From contig JABDBQ010000005.1 in assembly GCA_013288555.1 (NCBI GenBank), forward strand, positions 1-64,000: 64,000 nucleotides of DNA, given 5' to 3'. A model generated the notes under the pieces. It saw nothing but the letters and a program-made list of their open reading frames with translations. It was not told the DNA's origin and did not search any database. This document shows, one piece after another, positions 36,206 to 45,717 of the stretch. Every line of letters begins with the position of its first letter. The stretch's first letter is position 1. Source of the DNA: Bacteroidota bacterium. GTDB taxonomy: Bacteria > Bacteroidota > Bacteroidia > CAILMK01. The position numbers were made by a program, and so were the translations under genes.

Positions 36206-37213
36206 TCAACACAATTTTCCACCAAGTTTATTGAATTCAGATTCAGCAGGCATTTTTTCATATAAAACATTGTAAACGGCATCCGCAATAGGCATCACGA
36301 GATTGTTATCTATGCACAATGCTTTGATGGCTTTACTTGCATAATAACCTTCCGCAACCATCTTAAGCTCCAGGATGGCGGAGTTAATGGTATATCCACT
36401 GCCGATCATAACACCAAATGTCCGGTTTCGGCTGTATTGAGAATATGAAGTGACAAGCGTATCTCCAAGGTATGAAGGAGACAAAATATCCCTGTCACAG
36501 GGTACCAGTTGCTCAAGGAAATATCTCATTTCAACCATGGCTTCCGATACCAGTACCGCCCTGAAATTATCTCCATACCCCAGTCCAATTGAAATACCGG
36601 AGGCAATGGCAAAAATGTTCTTAATTATGGATCCATATTCGGTACCAAGAAGATCGTTGGAAATACTGGTACACATAAACCGGTTTTTAAAACAGGATGC
36701 CAGTTCTTCCGCTAACGCTGAATTGGGCGATGAAAATGTGAGGAAGGATAGCTTTTCCGCGGCAACTTCTTCAGCATGACATGGTCCGCTGATATTTGAA
36801 AGGCAATCCTGAGGGATAAGAAACTCGCTATGAAGATATTGTGAAATAGTATAATGTTCGTGCTGTGTAATTCCTTTTATCGCGGAAGCAATTTTTTTAC
36901 CCTTAAGTTTATCCGGTGTCAGTTGCCCCATGATTTCTACAAAAGCAAAAGAAGGAGTTGCAAAAATCACCCAATCTGATTGTTCAATTACTTCTTTCAG
37001 GTCAGAGCTGATATGATCTTCCGGAAGTTCAAACTGAACGGAGCTCAGATATTTAGGATTATGACCATATTTCCTGATATGATCAACCGAATCCTGGTCA
37101 CGAAGCCACCATCTTACATCATGTCCGTTAAAAGACAGAATTTTTGTTATTGCCGTGGCCCAGCTTCCGCCGCCAATAACGGCTATTTTATTTTTTGGCT
37201 TTTGATTTTTCAA
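36206..37213 (-). CDS. gpsA: Glycerol-3-phosphate dehydrogenase [NAD(P)+]
   Basis: A cytoplasmic enzyme of about 335 aa that makes sn-glycerol-3-phosphate from dihydroxyacetone phosphate for phospholipid synthesis. The dinucleotide fold begins IAVIGGGSWATAITKIL, and later motifs include ISGPCHAEEV, SIIKNIFAIASGI and LGDTLVTSYSQYSRN. The longest frame opens at a GTG at 37261, 74 bases inside the upstream adaptor gene. A TTG at 37213 preceded by GGAG gives a start closer to the conserved fold, so I prefer it. The two genes still overlap by 26 bases, which suggests coupling. Confidence 0.93.
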   Translation of the reverse strand: MKNQKPKNKIAVIGGGSWATAITKILSFNGHDVRWWLRDQDSVDHIRKYGHNPKYLSSVQFELPEDHISSDLKEVIEQSDWVIFATPSFAFVEIMGQLTPDKLKGKKIASAIKGITQHEHYTISQYLHSEFLIPQDCLSNISGPCHAEEVAAEKLSFLTFSSPNSALAEELASCFKNRFMCTSISNDLLGTEYGSIIKNIFAIASGISIGLGYGDNFRAVLVSEAMVEMRYFLEQLVPCDRDILSPSYLGDTLVTSYSQYSRNRTFGVMIGSGYTINSAILELKMVAEGYYASKAIKALCIDNNLVMPIADAVYNVLYEKMPAESEFNKLGGKLC

Positions 37214-38474
37214 CCTTGTCTCCGTCTTTAAGTTGTTTTGAAACAATACGGTATGGTCCACTTACCACCTCTTGTCCCTGCTGAAGTCCGCTTACAATCT
37301 GGATATAAGTAACATCCTGAATTCCAATATTCACTTTCTGAGACTTTACCATCCCATTGTTATATAGAAAAACGACTGTATTCCCTTTATTAAATGAAGA
37401 CGTATCCAATTCGCCTTTATCGTTACGCACTGTAACTGCAAGAATAGGAACCGAAAGCACATTTTCCGCAGTTTTGGTATGAATGGTTACATTGGCCGAC
37501 ATCCCGGGTCTGAATGGCGTAGGGATGGTTTTGTCGGCCCCAAGCAGGTTTTCGTAAGATGATTCCAGTATCCTGATCTTAACAACAAAATTCGTTATTT
37601 TTTCTACTGCCAGATCGCTTGATTCTGAGGAGTTTGAAATTTCAGTTACAATTCCTTTGAAATTTCTTCCTCTATAAGCATCTATATCAATATCTGCCGT
37701 GTCATTCAATTTTAGTTTAACGATATCGTTTTCATTTACTTCAGCCTGTACTTCCATATTGTGGAGGTTGGCAACACGCATCATTTCGGTGCCTGCCATT
37801 TGCGCGGTTCCTACTACACGTTCACCAAGTTCTACATTCAATTTTGAGATTATCCCATCAATAGGGGAGTATACTGCTGTTTTATTCAGAGCATCTTGTG
37901 CATCTTTCAATGCTGCCTCAGTACTTTCCAGGTTGTATTTTGCCCCATCAACCGCATCGGCACCACCATCCACCTGCGCTTGCGCCACTTTATAATCAGC
38001 TTCAATATTTTGAAAATCAGCTTCTGATATAGCTCTCTGATCATAAAGTTTTTTGTTTCTTTCGTAGGTGATTTTTGTCTTTTCAAGGCTGGCTTTTGAC
38101 TGGGTGTAAGCAGCACGGGTATTAGATAAGGTAGCCTTGGAATTATTAACAACGGCTTTTGCTTTTTCTACGGCACTCTGGTATTGATCGGGTTTGATTC
38201 GTACCAAAAGATCGCCTTTTTTTACTTTATCGCCTTCTTTTACAGTTAGTTCAATAATTTCACCGGAAATATCCGCCGATATCTTTACTTCCTTTTCAGG
38301 CTGCACCTTCCCACTGGCGTCTATGGTTTCAATGATGGTTTGGCGGGTTACTTTTGCTGTTTCTACGGTTATATCCCCGTTGCTTCCCCTTGTTTTCGCA
38401 ATAATTACAAATACAATGATGAGGGCTACAATTCCAAGTATGATATAAAGTAAGCTGCGGTTTTTTTTACGCAT
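37188..38474 (-). CDS. MacA/HlyD-type periplasmic adaptor
   Basis: A 428-aa membrane-fusion protein. An N-terminal membrane helix (about residues 8-27) is followed by a lipoyl/barrel-sandwich hybrid domain (GKVQPEKEVKISADISGEI and later YSPIDGIISKLNVELGERV) split by a long alpha-helical hairpin (about 95-195). A beta-barrel and a membrane-proximal domain (VLSVPILAVTVRND) follow. It bridges an inner-membrane pump and TolC. The TolC gene is directly upstream, but no RND or MacB-type ABC permease is adjacent; gpsA overlaps its 3' end instead. Confidence 0.92.
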   Translation of the reverse strand: MRKKNRSLLYIILGIVALIIVFVIIAKTRGSNGDITVETAKVTRQTIIETIDASGKVQPEKEVKISADISGEIIELTVKEGDKVKKGDLLVRIKPDQYQSAVEKAKAVVNNSKATLSNTRAAYTQSKASLEKTKITYERNKKLYDQRAISEADFQNIEADYKVAQAQVDGGADAVDGAKYNLESTEAALKDAQDALNKTAVYSPIDGIISKLNVELGERVVGTAQMAGTEMMRVANLHNMEVQAEVNENDIVKLKLNDTADIDIDAYRGRNFKGIVTEISNSSESSDLAVEKITNFVVKIRILESSYENLLGADKTIPTPFRPGMSANVTIHTKTAENVLSVPILAVTVRNDKGELDTSSFNKGNTVVFLYNNGMVKSQKVNIGIQDVTYIQIVSGLQQGQEVVSGPYRIVSKQLKDGDKVEKSKAKK

Positions 38475-38492
38475 AAAGTTGGTTAATAAGTA

Positions 38493-39914
38493 TTAAAAAG
38501 CGACGGGTTTCCCAAGATAGTATTCAAAAACTTTGGTTTGAAAAATATATTCATATTTGGCTTGCAGCCAGTCGCTTTGCGCATTTGTGTAATTGATCCT
38601 GGCAGTACTGTAATCGAAAAAACTCATGCCACCGGCCTGGAAAGAATTGTCAGATTCCTTAAACAATGCTTCAGCGGAATGGAGTTTTATATCCCCCGCA
38701 TCAAATTTTTTATGTGCTTCATTCATGCCTGAATACGCCTGGTATATGTCATTGCGCGCTTTAACTTCTGCATCTGTAAGTTGCAGATCGTTAGACTGGT
38801 AAGTGATATGCGCAGATTGAATATTGTATTTTGTCTGTAGTCCGTTAAATATAGGAACGTTAAGTGTAAAGCCCACTGTTTGTCCGAAATTCTGGCTTAA
38901 CTGGCTGCCAAAACTTATGGGTTGCCCTACATAACCGTATTGCGGACCATTAACTATATCTGAAGTGTTTGTTCCTACAAATCCAATCGGTACAAAACCT
39001 ATAATTTGGGGGCTATAGTTCAGGTATTGAGATGAATATATAGAGTGAACCGACGCATCTACGCTTAGTTTAGGTGCCGCTGTTCCCTGGGTAGCTTTCC
39101 AGGCATACATTGCGCTTTCTCTTTGACTTTTTGCAGCCTGCACAGCAGGTAATTTGCCGACCTCTTCATTAATGGCTTTATCGAGGTCAGCCTGGGTATA
39201 GTTCTGCAATTGCCCTGTGAAATTGATCGATACAACTTTTAGAGGTTTTCCCAGGTCATAGTTCATATATTGTTTCAGAGACAGGTATTGTTTCTCGAGT
39301 TGATTTTGCATATCAACCACATTATATTGATCAGTAGCCAATTGTGCGTCTGCCTGGTATTTTTTGGATAGCGTTGTTGACCCGTTATTATATAATATCT
39401 CGGTTTTTTTTTGCTGATCTTCTGAATTTTTTACCAGGTTTTCAAGTTGCTTTTCTCGCTCAGTAAGCAACAGAATCTGCAAATAATTATTGGCTATGTT
39501 GAGACTTATATCGTCCTTTATTTTCTGAAGGTTTTGAGCCCCAGCTTCCCTGCTCCATTGGTACTGCCTTACCTGGTTTAATTTTTGCAATCCTCCGAAG
39601 ATCACCCAATCTCCATTCAGGGTAAAATAGTTTGTACGGCTGTTGGCATTAATAAACTGGTTTGTTGCCGGGTCAATGGTACGCCCGAAGTCATAATTAT
39701 TCGTTGCACTTCCGTTTAATGTGGGAAGAACATTAGCTCTGTATTGTTTGTAACTGTTATCAGCCTGCTGATAATCATTCTGGGTTTTTAGTAATTGCGT
39801 ATTGTGAATAAGTGCATACTGAATACATTGTGAAAGGGTCATGCTGTCCTGTGCGTACATCCTTATTGCACAGGATATAAAAAAAATAAAAAGCAGAATA
39901 TTTTTTTTCAGCAT
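38493..39914 (-). CDS. TolC family outer membrane efflux protein
   Basis: A 473-aa protein with a signal peptide (1-22, ending RMYAQ) and two long alpha-helical outer-membrane efflux repeats. The first includes LSQCIQYALIHNTQLLKTQNDY and the second FTLNVPIFNGLQTKYNIQ, the family's FNGG/LFNG-type landmark. It forms the trimeric exit duct for the adaptor encoded 18 bases downstream. The cargo is unknown. Confidence 0.94.
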   Translation of the reverse strand: MLKKNILLFIFFISCAIRMYAQDSMTLSQCIQYALIHNTQLLKTQNDYQQADNSYKQYRANVLPTLNGSATNNYDFGRTIDPATNQFINANSRTNYFTLNGDWVIFGGLQKLNQVRQYQWSREAGAQNLQKIKDDISLNIANNYLQILLLTEREKQLENLVKNSEDQQKKTEILYNNGSTTLSKKYQADAQLATDQYNVVDMQNQLEKQYLSLKQYMNYDLGKPLKVVSINFTGQLQNYTQADLDKAINEEVGKLPAVQAAKSQRESAMYAWKATQGTAAPKLSVDASVHSIYSSQYLNYSPQIIGFVPIGFVGTNTSDIVNGPQYGYVGQPISFGSQLSQNFGQTVGFTLNVPIFNGLQTKYNIQSAHITYQSNDLQLTDAEVKARNDIYQAYSGMNEAHKKFDAGDIKLHSAEALFKESDNSFQAGGMSFFDYSTARINYTNAQSDWLQAKYEYIFQTKVFEYYLGKPVAF

Positions 39915-39962
39915 ATCAGTTTGATTTTCTGATTATTGTTTCAAAAATAGGACAAATATGGC

Positions 39963-41456
39963 TCAAATCTGGTAAACCTCCGCGTATTTTTTGTCGAGGT
40001 AATTATTAAAGTATTTATAATTCAAGCCTTCTCCCGTTATTCTTTTGCAGATTTCTTCTGAAGAATAGGTATGTCCATGCTGATGAATATTTTCACGAAG
40101 CCATTGCAGTAAGGGCTTGAAATTTTTGGCATCCAATTCTTTCTGCAGGTCCGGAATTGCTTTTTCTGCAAAATGATAAAATTGGGCCGCATAAAAACTT
40201 CCCAGAGAATATGTCGGGAAATATCCAAAACTTCCATGCGACCAGTGAATATCCTGTAATACTCCAAGTTTGGGAGAAGGCACATCAAGGTCGAGGTATT
40301 CTTTTATGTTAGTATTCCAGATTTCTTCAAGGTCTTTGACCTCAGTTTTGCCTTCAATCAGGTTTTTTTCAATTTCGAAACGTAATAAAATATGAAAATG
40401 ATAAGTCACTTCATCCGAGTTGATGCGAATGAGGTCAGGCTTTACTGTATTTAAACCCCTGAAAAATTGCATATCCGACACATTTCCAAATGCTTCCGGA
40501 AAATATTTCTGAAACTGATTCCAGTATGTTTTTATATAAGTGGACGATTTGCCCACATTGTTTTCCCATAACCGGGACTGAGATTCGTGAATTCCAAGTG
40601 AAATGGGGGAACCGGAAGGAAGTCCATATTCTGAAACCGGTAAACCCTGCTCATAAAGTGCATGACCTGCTTCATGTATCGTACCCCAGATTGATTCCCG
40701 TAAATCTTTTTCGTTTACTCTGGTAGTTATCCGGGCATCCTTAGCATTAAAACTTGTTGTGAATGGATGTTCCGACAAATCAAGCCGCCCGGCATTCCAG
40801 TCATAACCCATATCTGTTGCCAGTTCCCGGCAAAGTTCCAGCTGTTTTGCCTTATCAAAATGATTGTCAAAAAAAGCATAATCGGGATGTGGGCGACCTT
40901 TGATTTTTGAAAAGAAATCAGTAAGGTTCTTTTTAACATCTATAAATACCTTTTCTACGATATCGGTGGTAAGTCCTGGCTCGTAGTCATCAAGAAGTGC
41001 ATCATAAGGACTCACGACATATCCGAACAATTCTGCCTTTTCTCGTTGAAGGTCTACGACTTCTTTTAATTTGGGTGCAAAAACGGCGAAACTGTTTTCC
41101 TGCCTGGCTTTAATCCAACTCTGGTATGCTTCAGAATGAATCCGGCTCTGGCGCTCCATAAATGCTCTGCTGAGTTTCCTGTTTTTATCAAGGATACGCC
41201 ACGATTCAGCAATATTTCTTTTTTCAATAAAATTGAGGCTTTGATTTTCTTTAAGGCTTTCCAACAGATCAGAATATTCCTGCGAGGTGCACATATCGTG
41301 AAGGATACCGGATAAAGATGCAATCTGCTGGGCGCGGAAACCCGCACCATCTATGGGCATGTAAACTTCCTGGTCCCAGCCTAAAACGGCGAGAATATTA
41401 TCAAGATCAGCAATTTTATGCCTCAGCTCTTTATATTTTTGATATGTTTTATCCAT
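39963..41456 (-). CDS. Thermostable carboxypeptidase, M32 family
   Basis: A cytoplasmic zinc metallocarboxypeptidase of 497 aa (Taq/Pfu carboxypeptidase family) that removes C-terminal residues other than Pro. Family motifs are all present: LGWDQEVYMP near the start, DLSEHPFTTSF, the zinc site TIHEAGHALYEQG, GIHESQSRLWEN and the C-terminal HQHGHTYSSEE. ATG 41456 gives the normal N-terminus; a frame to 41504 adds 16 non-conserved residues. Divergent from pfkA. Confidence 0.96.
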   Translation of the reverse strand: MDKTYQKYKELRHKIADLDNILAVLGWDQEVYMPIDGAGFRAQQIASLSGILHDMCTSQEYSDLLESLKENQSLNFIEKRNIAESWRILDKNRKLSRAFMERQSRIHSEAYQSWIKARQENSFAVFAPKLKEVVDLQREKAELFGYVVSPYDALLDDYEPGLTTDIVEKVFIDVKKNLTDFFSKIKGRPHPDYAFFDNHFDKAKQLELCRELATDMGYDWNAGRLDLSEHPFTTSFNAKDARITTRVNEKDLRESIWGTIHEAGHALYEQGLPVSEYGLPSGSPISLGIHESQSRLWENNVGKSSTYIKTYWNQFQKYFPEAFGNVSDMQFFRGLNTVKPDLIRINSDEVTYHFHILLRFEIEKNLIEGKTEVKDLEEIWNTNIKEYLDLDVPSPKLGVLQDIHWSHGSFGYFPTYSLGSFYAAQFYHFAEKAIPDLQKELDAKNFKPLLQWLRENIHQHGHTYSSEEICKRITGEGLNYKYFNNYLDKKYAEVYQI

Positions 41457-41699
41457 AAATATTGCGGTGATATTTGCGTTTTTAAGTGGGCTCAAAATTA
41501 ACAAGTTTTTGAATGACAGATCTGGGAAGTTTCAAGATTACTTGATTCTGGAGTTAGTAAATATTGTATGAAGTTTTCTTGCTTGATAAAAGATATAATT
41601 TTCCTTTTAAATAGTGCTCCTTGACCAATCGCATATAACCATAACCTTTATTATCCTTTCTTTGTAGAGAAATTGATTCTTAGATTTTAACCGATCTAA

Positions 41700-41707
41700 T
41701 ATTTTTG
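41700..41707 (+). promoter_or_regulatory. -7 box upstream of pfkA
   Basis: TATTTTTG followed by CA matches TAnnTTTG, 34 bases before the pfkA ATG. The rest of the 285-base divergent region (41457-41741) shows no repeat that I can support. Confidence 0.5.
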
Positions 41708-41741
41708 CATATTAACATTTGTTGATCAATAAAATAAATAA

Positions 41742-42716
41742 ATGGAAAAAAATATAGTCGTTTTGACTTCCGGTGGCGATGCTCCAGGTATGAATGCATG
41801 TATTCGCGCCGTAGTGCGAACTGCTATCTACCATGGATTTAAAGTTTACGGGGTAGAGCGAGGATATCAGGGCATGATTGAAGGATTGTTTACACCTATG
41901 GATTCCTCTTCCGTTTCGAATATCATTCAAAGAGGAGGGACCATTATAAAAACGGCAAGGTGCAAAGAATTTGAAACTGTGGAAGGGCGCAGACTTGCAT
42001 TTGAAAATCTTCAGATGAATCATATAGAAGGTGTTATTGCCATTGGAGGGAATGGGACCTATGCCGGAGCGGCACAATTTTATAAGGAATTCTCGTTCCC
42101 GATAATTGGCGCTCCGGGCACTATTGATAATGATTTATACGGCACCGATTATACAATAGGTTATGATACTGCCATTAATACTGCTTTGGATGCAATCGAT
42201 AAAATAAGGGATACAGCAGATTCATTCGATCGAACTTTTTTTGTGGAAGTGATGGGCAGGGATTCCGGTTTTATTGCCATGGATGTCGGGCTCGCCGGTG
42301 GTGCTGAGGCGATCCTGGTTCCTGAACTCCATAATGAACTGGACCATTTGATTGGAATTCTGCAATCAGGCTGGGGCCGTAAAAAAGGATCTCAACTTAT
42401 TGTTGTAGCTGAGGGAGATGATGAAGGAGGAGTTTATGAAGTTGTCAAAAAAATTAAAAAATACATCCCTTCGCTTGATCCCCGAATGGTCGTATTAGGT
42501 CATATTCAAAGAGGTGGCTCGCCAACAGCCCGTGATCGAGTCCTGGCTTCAAGGTTGGGAGCTGCCGCAGTGATGGCAATAATGGAAGGCAAAGAAAATA
42601 TTGCAGTTGGTATTGTAAATGATCAGATCAATTATGTATCCCTGGAGGAAGCCATAAATTTAAAAAAACCAGTCAAAGAAGGTTTATTAAAACTTGCAGC
42701 GATGCTGAGTACGTAA
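41742..42716 (+). CDS. pfkA: 6-phosphofructokinase
   Basis: This 324-aa ATP-dependent enzyme commits fructose 6-phosphate to glycolysis. It shows LTSGGDAPGMNACIRAVVR (ATP site), the catalytic segment GTIDNDLYGTDYTIGYDTA with the base Asp, EVMGRDSGFIA and HIQRGGSPTARDR for fructose 6-phosphate and effector contacts. GGNG (in IAIGGNGTY) replaces the usual GGDG of ATP-dependent PFKA; this position influences ATP versus PPi specificity, so donor preference deserves care. Length is that of the bacterial homotetrameric enzyme. Confidence 0.95.
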   Translation: MEKNIVVLTSGGDAPGMNACIRAVVRTAIYHGFKVYGVERGYQGMIEGLFTPMDSSSVSNIIQRGGTIIKTARCKEFETVEGRRLAFENLQMNHIEGVIAIGGNGTYAGAAQFYKEFSFPIIGAPGTIDNDLYGTDYTIGYDTAINTALDAIDKIRDTADSFDRTFFVEVMGRDSGFIAMDVGLAGGAEAILVPELHNELDHLIGILQSGWGRKKGSQLIVVAEGDDEGGVYEVVKKIKKYIPSLDPRMVVLGHIQRGGSPTARDRVLASRLGAAAVMAIMEGKENIAVGIVNDQINYVSLEEAINLKKPVKEGLLKLAAMLST

Positions 42717-42731
42717 TTTGTTCTGAATTAT

Positions 42732-43616
42732 TTATAAATTCTTGGAATAGAGATATTCATCCACGCTTGAGAAATAAAAATAGGGGTAATCTGAAAGAAA
42801 TTTCAGGGATTTTAATCCCCCTTGCAATGGTCGTGGAGCGGACTGATTTAACTCAGATGTTTCTTTTGCATTGATGATTACATCATTTATCGGGAATCGA
42901 TTCAGGACTTTCTGTGCCAATTGTACCCGGTTCAGATAATCTGTTGAAGCAATATTATAAACACCCGATTTATTGTCTTTAATGAGCAAGTGAAGCGCCT
43001 TTGCAATATCCAGTGCATTTACAGGAGTGGCAAATTGATCTACAGGAAGATTTAATATGGCTTTTTCATGGTTTTGACCCATTTCAATAAGTCGTGCAAC
43101 GAAATTTTTATTCCGGATTTCATCGCCGTAAACATTTGTTACACGCAATACCAGGTTATCCCCGGATTGATTTCGAACAAGCATTTCAGCTTCAAGCTTA
43201 TGACGGGCGTAAACGCTTATAGGATTAACTTCAGCTTTTTCATCATAGGGGCCCGATTTTCCATCAAATACATAATCAGTAGATATATAGATTATTCGAG
43301 ATCCGAATTTATCAGCCAGTTTCAGAATATTACGGGTGGAATGAACTGTTTTTAATTCACTTTCTTCAGGGTGCGTTTCGCAATAGTCAACATGCGTTAA
43401 AGCTCCGGCATGAAGGATATGGGTTGGTTTGAAACTGTCAATATCAAAATTATCTTTATTCCCGGGGTTCAGGGTATCATAGAAATACAACCCTTCAGCA
43501 GCAAAAGAAAAATAGGTGCCGGCAACTTCAAATCCTTCCTGGAATTGTAGATAATGCAAGCAATTTCCACCAACAAGACCCGATGCGCCGATGATCAAAA
43601 TTCTGTAATCTTTCAA
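42732..43616 (-). CDS. RmlD-like sugar-nucleotide reductase (SDR)
   Basis: An extended short-chain dehydrogenase of about 294 aa related to dTDP-4-dehydrorhamnose reductase. The Rossmann motif is IGASGLVGGN, TDYVFDGKSGPYDE is a clear RmlD feature, and the catalytic Tyr-x-x-x-Lys is YARHK. The longest frame begins at a TTG (43664) inside the preceding gene. A TTG at 43616 is preceded by AAAGGA at a good distance, gives KDYRILIIGASG and removes the overlap, so I choose it. Its neighbours (Gfo/Idh oxidoreductase and GT9 transferase) suggest a surface-sugar pathway. Confidence 0.85.
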   Translation of the reverse strand: MKDYRILIIGASGLVGGNCLHYLQFQEGFEVAGTYFSFAAEGLYFYDTLNPGNKDNFDIDSFKPTHILHAGALTHVDYCETHPEESELKTVHSTRNILKLADKFGSRIIYISTDYVFDGKSGPYDEKAEVNPISVYARHKLEAEMLVRNQSGDNLVLRVTNVYGDEIRNKNFVARLIEMGQNHEKAILNLPVDQFATPVNALDIAKALHLLIKDNKSGVYNIASTDYLNRVQLAQKVLNRFPINDVIINAKETSELNQSAPRPLQGGLKSLKFLSDYPYFYFSSVDEYLYSKNL

Positions 43617-43632
43617 AATATTATCCTTTATA

Positions 43633-44664
43633 TTATAGTTTTCTAGACTTATATACTTCTTCAATGATACTTACACTTTCAGCCGCATCTTCTGCTGAAG
43701 CCATTTCATAAGATTCACCTTTTAAAGCTTTAACCACATTATCTATAACAAAAGCATGGTTCGCGGCGGATCCCTTAAAATGCCCGTAATCATTTGGCGG
43801 CAACGATGTTTCGAGTACCGGCATTGTCAGTCCTTCAACATTGAAATAATCTATTTTCTCCATGTACTGGCCTCCGGCTTTGATGGTTCCTTTTTCGCCA
43901 ATAATGGTTATGCTGCTTTCCAGGTTGGCATTGTGTAAAGCCGTTGAATAGGTAAACTGACCGGCTCCTTCGCGTTCAAAATCAAAGGAAAATGTTCCTG
44001 TATCCTCTATACCTTCAAGATATGGATGGTTATTGTTATAAAATCTTGATTGAATATTTTTTACAGGACCAAAATTCCAATATAACAAATCAATAAAATG
44101 ACTGAACTGCGTGTAAAGAGGTCCACCGTCAAGTTCTTTGGTGCCACGCCAGCTTCCGGGTATATAATACCGATCATCCCGATTCCAATAGCAGTTTATA
44201 GCCACCCAGTATATTTTGCCCAATGTCTTTTCCGTCATCATTTTATGAATGAATTGTGCCGGAGGGCTGTACCTGTTCTGCAAAACGCAGAAAACATTTT
44301 TATTCGAAGATTTCGCTAGCGAGATTAATTCCTCGCATTCCTTTTTTCGTAAACCCATGGGTTTTTCAACCAATACATTTATCCCGGCTTTAACAGCCAT
44401 TAATGCCATAGGGATGTGAAAACCATTCGGGGCACAGATATTAATGACATCAAGATCATTGTGATTCTGTAATAATTCATCAATGGTTTGATAAACAGGA
44501 ATCTGAAGTTTTTCCTTCGATATCTTTGCAGTTAATGGATCTGTCTCAACTATGGCGATCAAAGACGCGTCTTTGTGGACTATTATTTCTTCAGCATGGC
44601 GCTTCCCGATATTGCCGTAACCGACAATTGCGAATCTTATATTAGTTGGTTTCCCCGTTTCCAT
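43633..44664 (-). CDS. Gfo/Idh/MocA family oxidoreductase
   Basis: A 343-aa NAD(P)-dependent sugar oxidoreductase. The N-terminal Rossmann fold has FAIVGYGNIGKRHAEEI and NICAPNGFHIPMA, and VLVEKPMGLRKKECEEL carries the conserved Glu-Lys-Pro with catalytic Lys. The C-terminal domain has GGPLYTQFSHFIDLLYWNFG. Close relatives act on UDP-sugars in lipopolysaccharide O-antigen synthesis (WlbA/WbpB type), a reasonable but unproven assignment. ATG 44664 is chosen over a TTG at 44685 that overlaps the previous gene. Confidence 0.9.
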   Translation of the reverse strand: METGKPTNIRFAIVGYGNIGKRHAEEIIVHKDASLIAIVETDPLTAKISKEKLQIPVYQTIDELLQNHNDLDVINICAPNGFHIPMALMAVKAGINVLVEKPMGLRKKECEELISLAKSSNKNVFCVLQNRYSPPAQFIHKMMTEKTLGKIYWVAINCYWNRDDRYYIPGSWRGTKELDGGPLYTQFSHFIDLLYWNFGPVKNIQSRFYNNNHPYLEGIEDTGTFSFDFEREGAGQFTYSTALHNANLESSITIIGEKGTIKAGGQYMEKIDYFNVEGLTMPVLETSLPPNDYGHFKGSAANHAFVIDNVVKALKGESYEMASAEDAAESVSIIEEVYKSRKL

Positions 44665-44677
44665 ATCTGAATCAAAC

Positions 44678-45664
44678 CTAATCAAATTTCAGGTTTATAT
44701 CGTAGGCACATTTAAAATGACCTTTAGGACAAGCCTTATATCCATGCAATCCGCAAGGCCTGCATTCGAGGTTATCTGTTTCCTGTGCTATTCTGCTATC
44801 AATAGATAACGGACCAAATCCAAATTCCGGTATTGTGGAGCAGAATATAGCCGTGACAGGGGCATCCATGGCTGATGCAAAATGAAGCGGGGCAGAATCA
44901 TTCGTAAAATTCATCCTGGCATTTTTCATAAGTGCGGCAGTTTGAAGGAAGCTTAGTTTACCAGCAAGAACTTCAATACCGGCATGTCTGCCGTTTTTTT
45001 TGATCTTACTGCAAAGTTCTGAATCACCTTTTCCTCCGGTAAGATAAATCATGTATCCATCCGGGATGGTTTTGATCAGTTCAATCCATTTATATTTTGG
45101 ATATTGCTTTGTAAACCAAACAGATGCAGGAGAAATAGTGACATATGGCTTATTTTGATAAACAGAAACAGCTTCAAAATCCGGGTCTGATGGGTAGAGT
45201 TTTGGTTTTGAAGCATGAGCATCTGTGAATTCTGCAATCAATGCCTGGTTCCGCTCTGTTTCATGTAAGTATGCCAAATCCCCTCTTTTACCAATAATAT
45301 GGGGGAATGATTTTGTAAATAAAAATGAAAATGGATTTTTTTCAAAACCATATCTGAGTTTGGCTCCTGAAAAAGATGCCAGTATTCCCGAAGCTGCAAA
45401 TCTTTGAAGGTTGATAACCAAATCATATTTTTCCTTTTTGATTTGCCGGAATATAAACCACAGATTAGCATATTTTTTTTGCTTTTTATCCCAAACGAGT
45501 ATCGTCCTTATAAATGGATGGCCCGCAAGTAATGTTTCATTCCCTTTCCTGAGAAGGAAATCAATTTGGGAATACGGATAAAAACTGTTAAGTTTTTCAA
45601 CGAGTCCGGTTGCAAGTACTACATCACCGATAAAGGCAGTTTGTATGATCAGGATTTTTTTCAA
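44678..45664 (-). CDS. GT9 glycosyltransferase (heptosyltransferase-like)
   Basis: A 328-aa transferase of CAZy family GT9, the ADP-heptose:LPS heptosyltransferase family. It begins ILIIQTAFIGDVVLATGLVEKL and later has ASVWFTKQYPKYKWIEL, LTGGKGDSELC and the nucleotide-site FTNDSAPLHFASAMDAPV. Whether the donor is ADP-heptose or another sugar is open. The C-terminal Cys motif CRPCGLHGYKACPKGHFKC is common in this family. The start is a TTG at 45664, as the conserved N-terminus begins right there. Confidence 0.88.
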   Translation of the reverse strand: MKKILIIQTAFIGDVVLATGLVEKLNSFYPYSQIDFLLRKGNETLLAGHPFIRTILVWDKKQKKYANLWFIFRQIKKEKYDLVINLQRFAASGILASFSGAKLRYGFEKNPFSFLFTKSFPHIIGKRGDLAYLHETERNQALIAEFTDAHASKPKLYPSDPDFEAVSVYQNKPYVTISPASVWFTKQYPKYKWIELIKTIPDGYMIYLTGGKGDSELCSKIKKNGRHAGIEVLAGKLSFLQTAALMKNARMNFTNDSAPLHFASAMDAPVTAIFCSTIPEFGFGPLSIDSRIAQETDNLECRPCGLHGYKACPKGHFKCAYDINLKFD

Positions 45665-45717
45665 GGTATCAACCTGAATTTTGAAAAATAATATGCAGGT
45701 TTTACTGCACTGATAAT

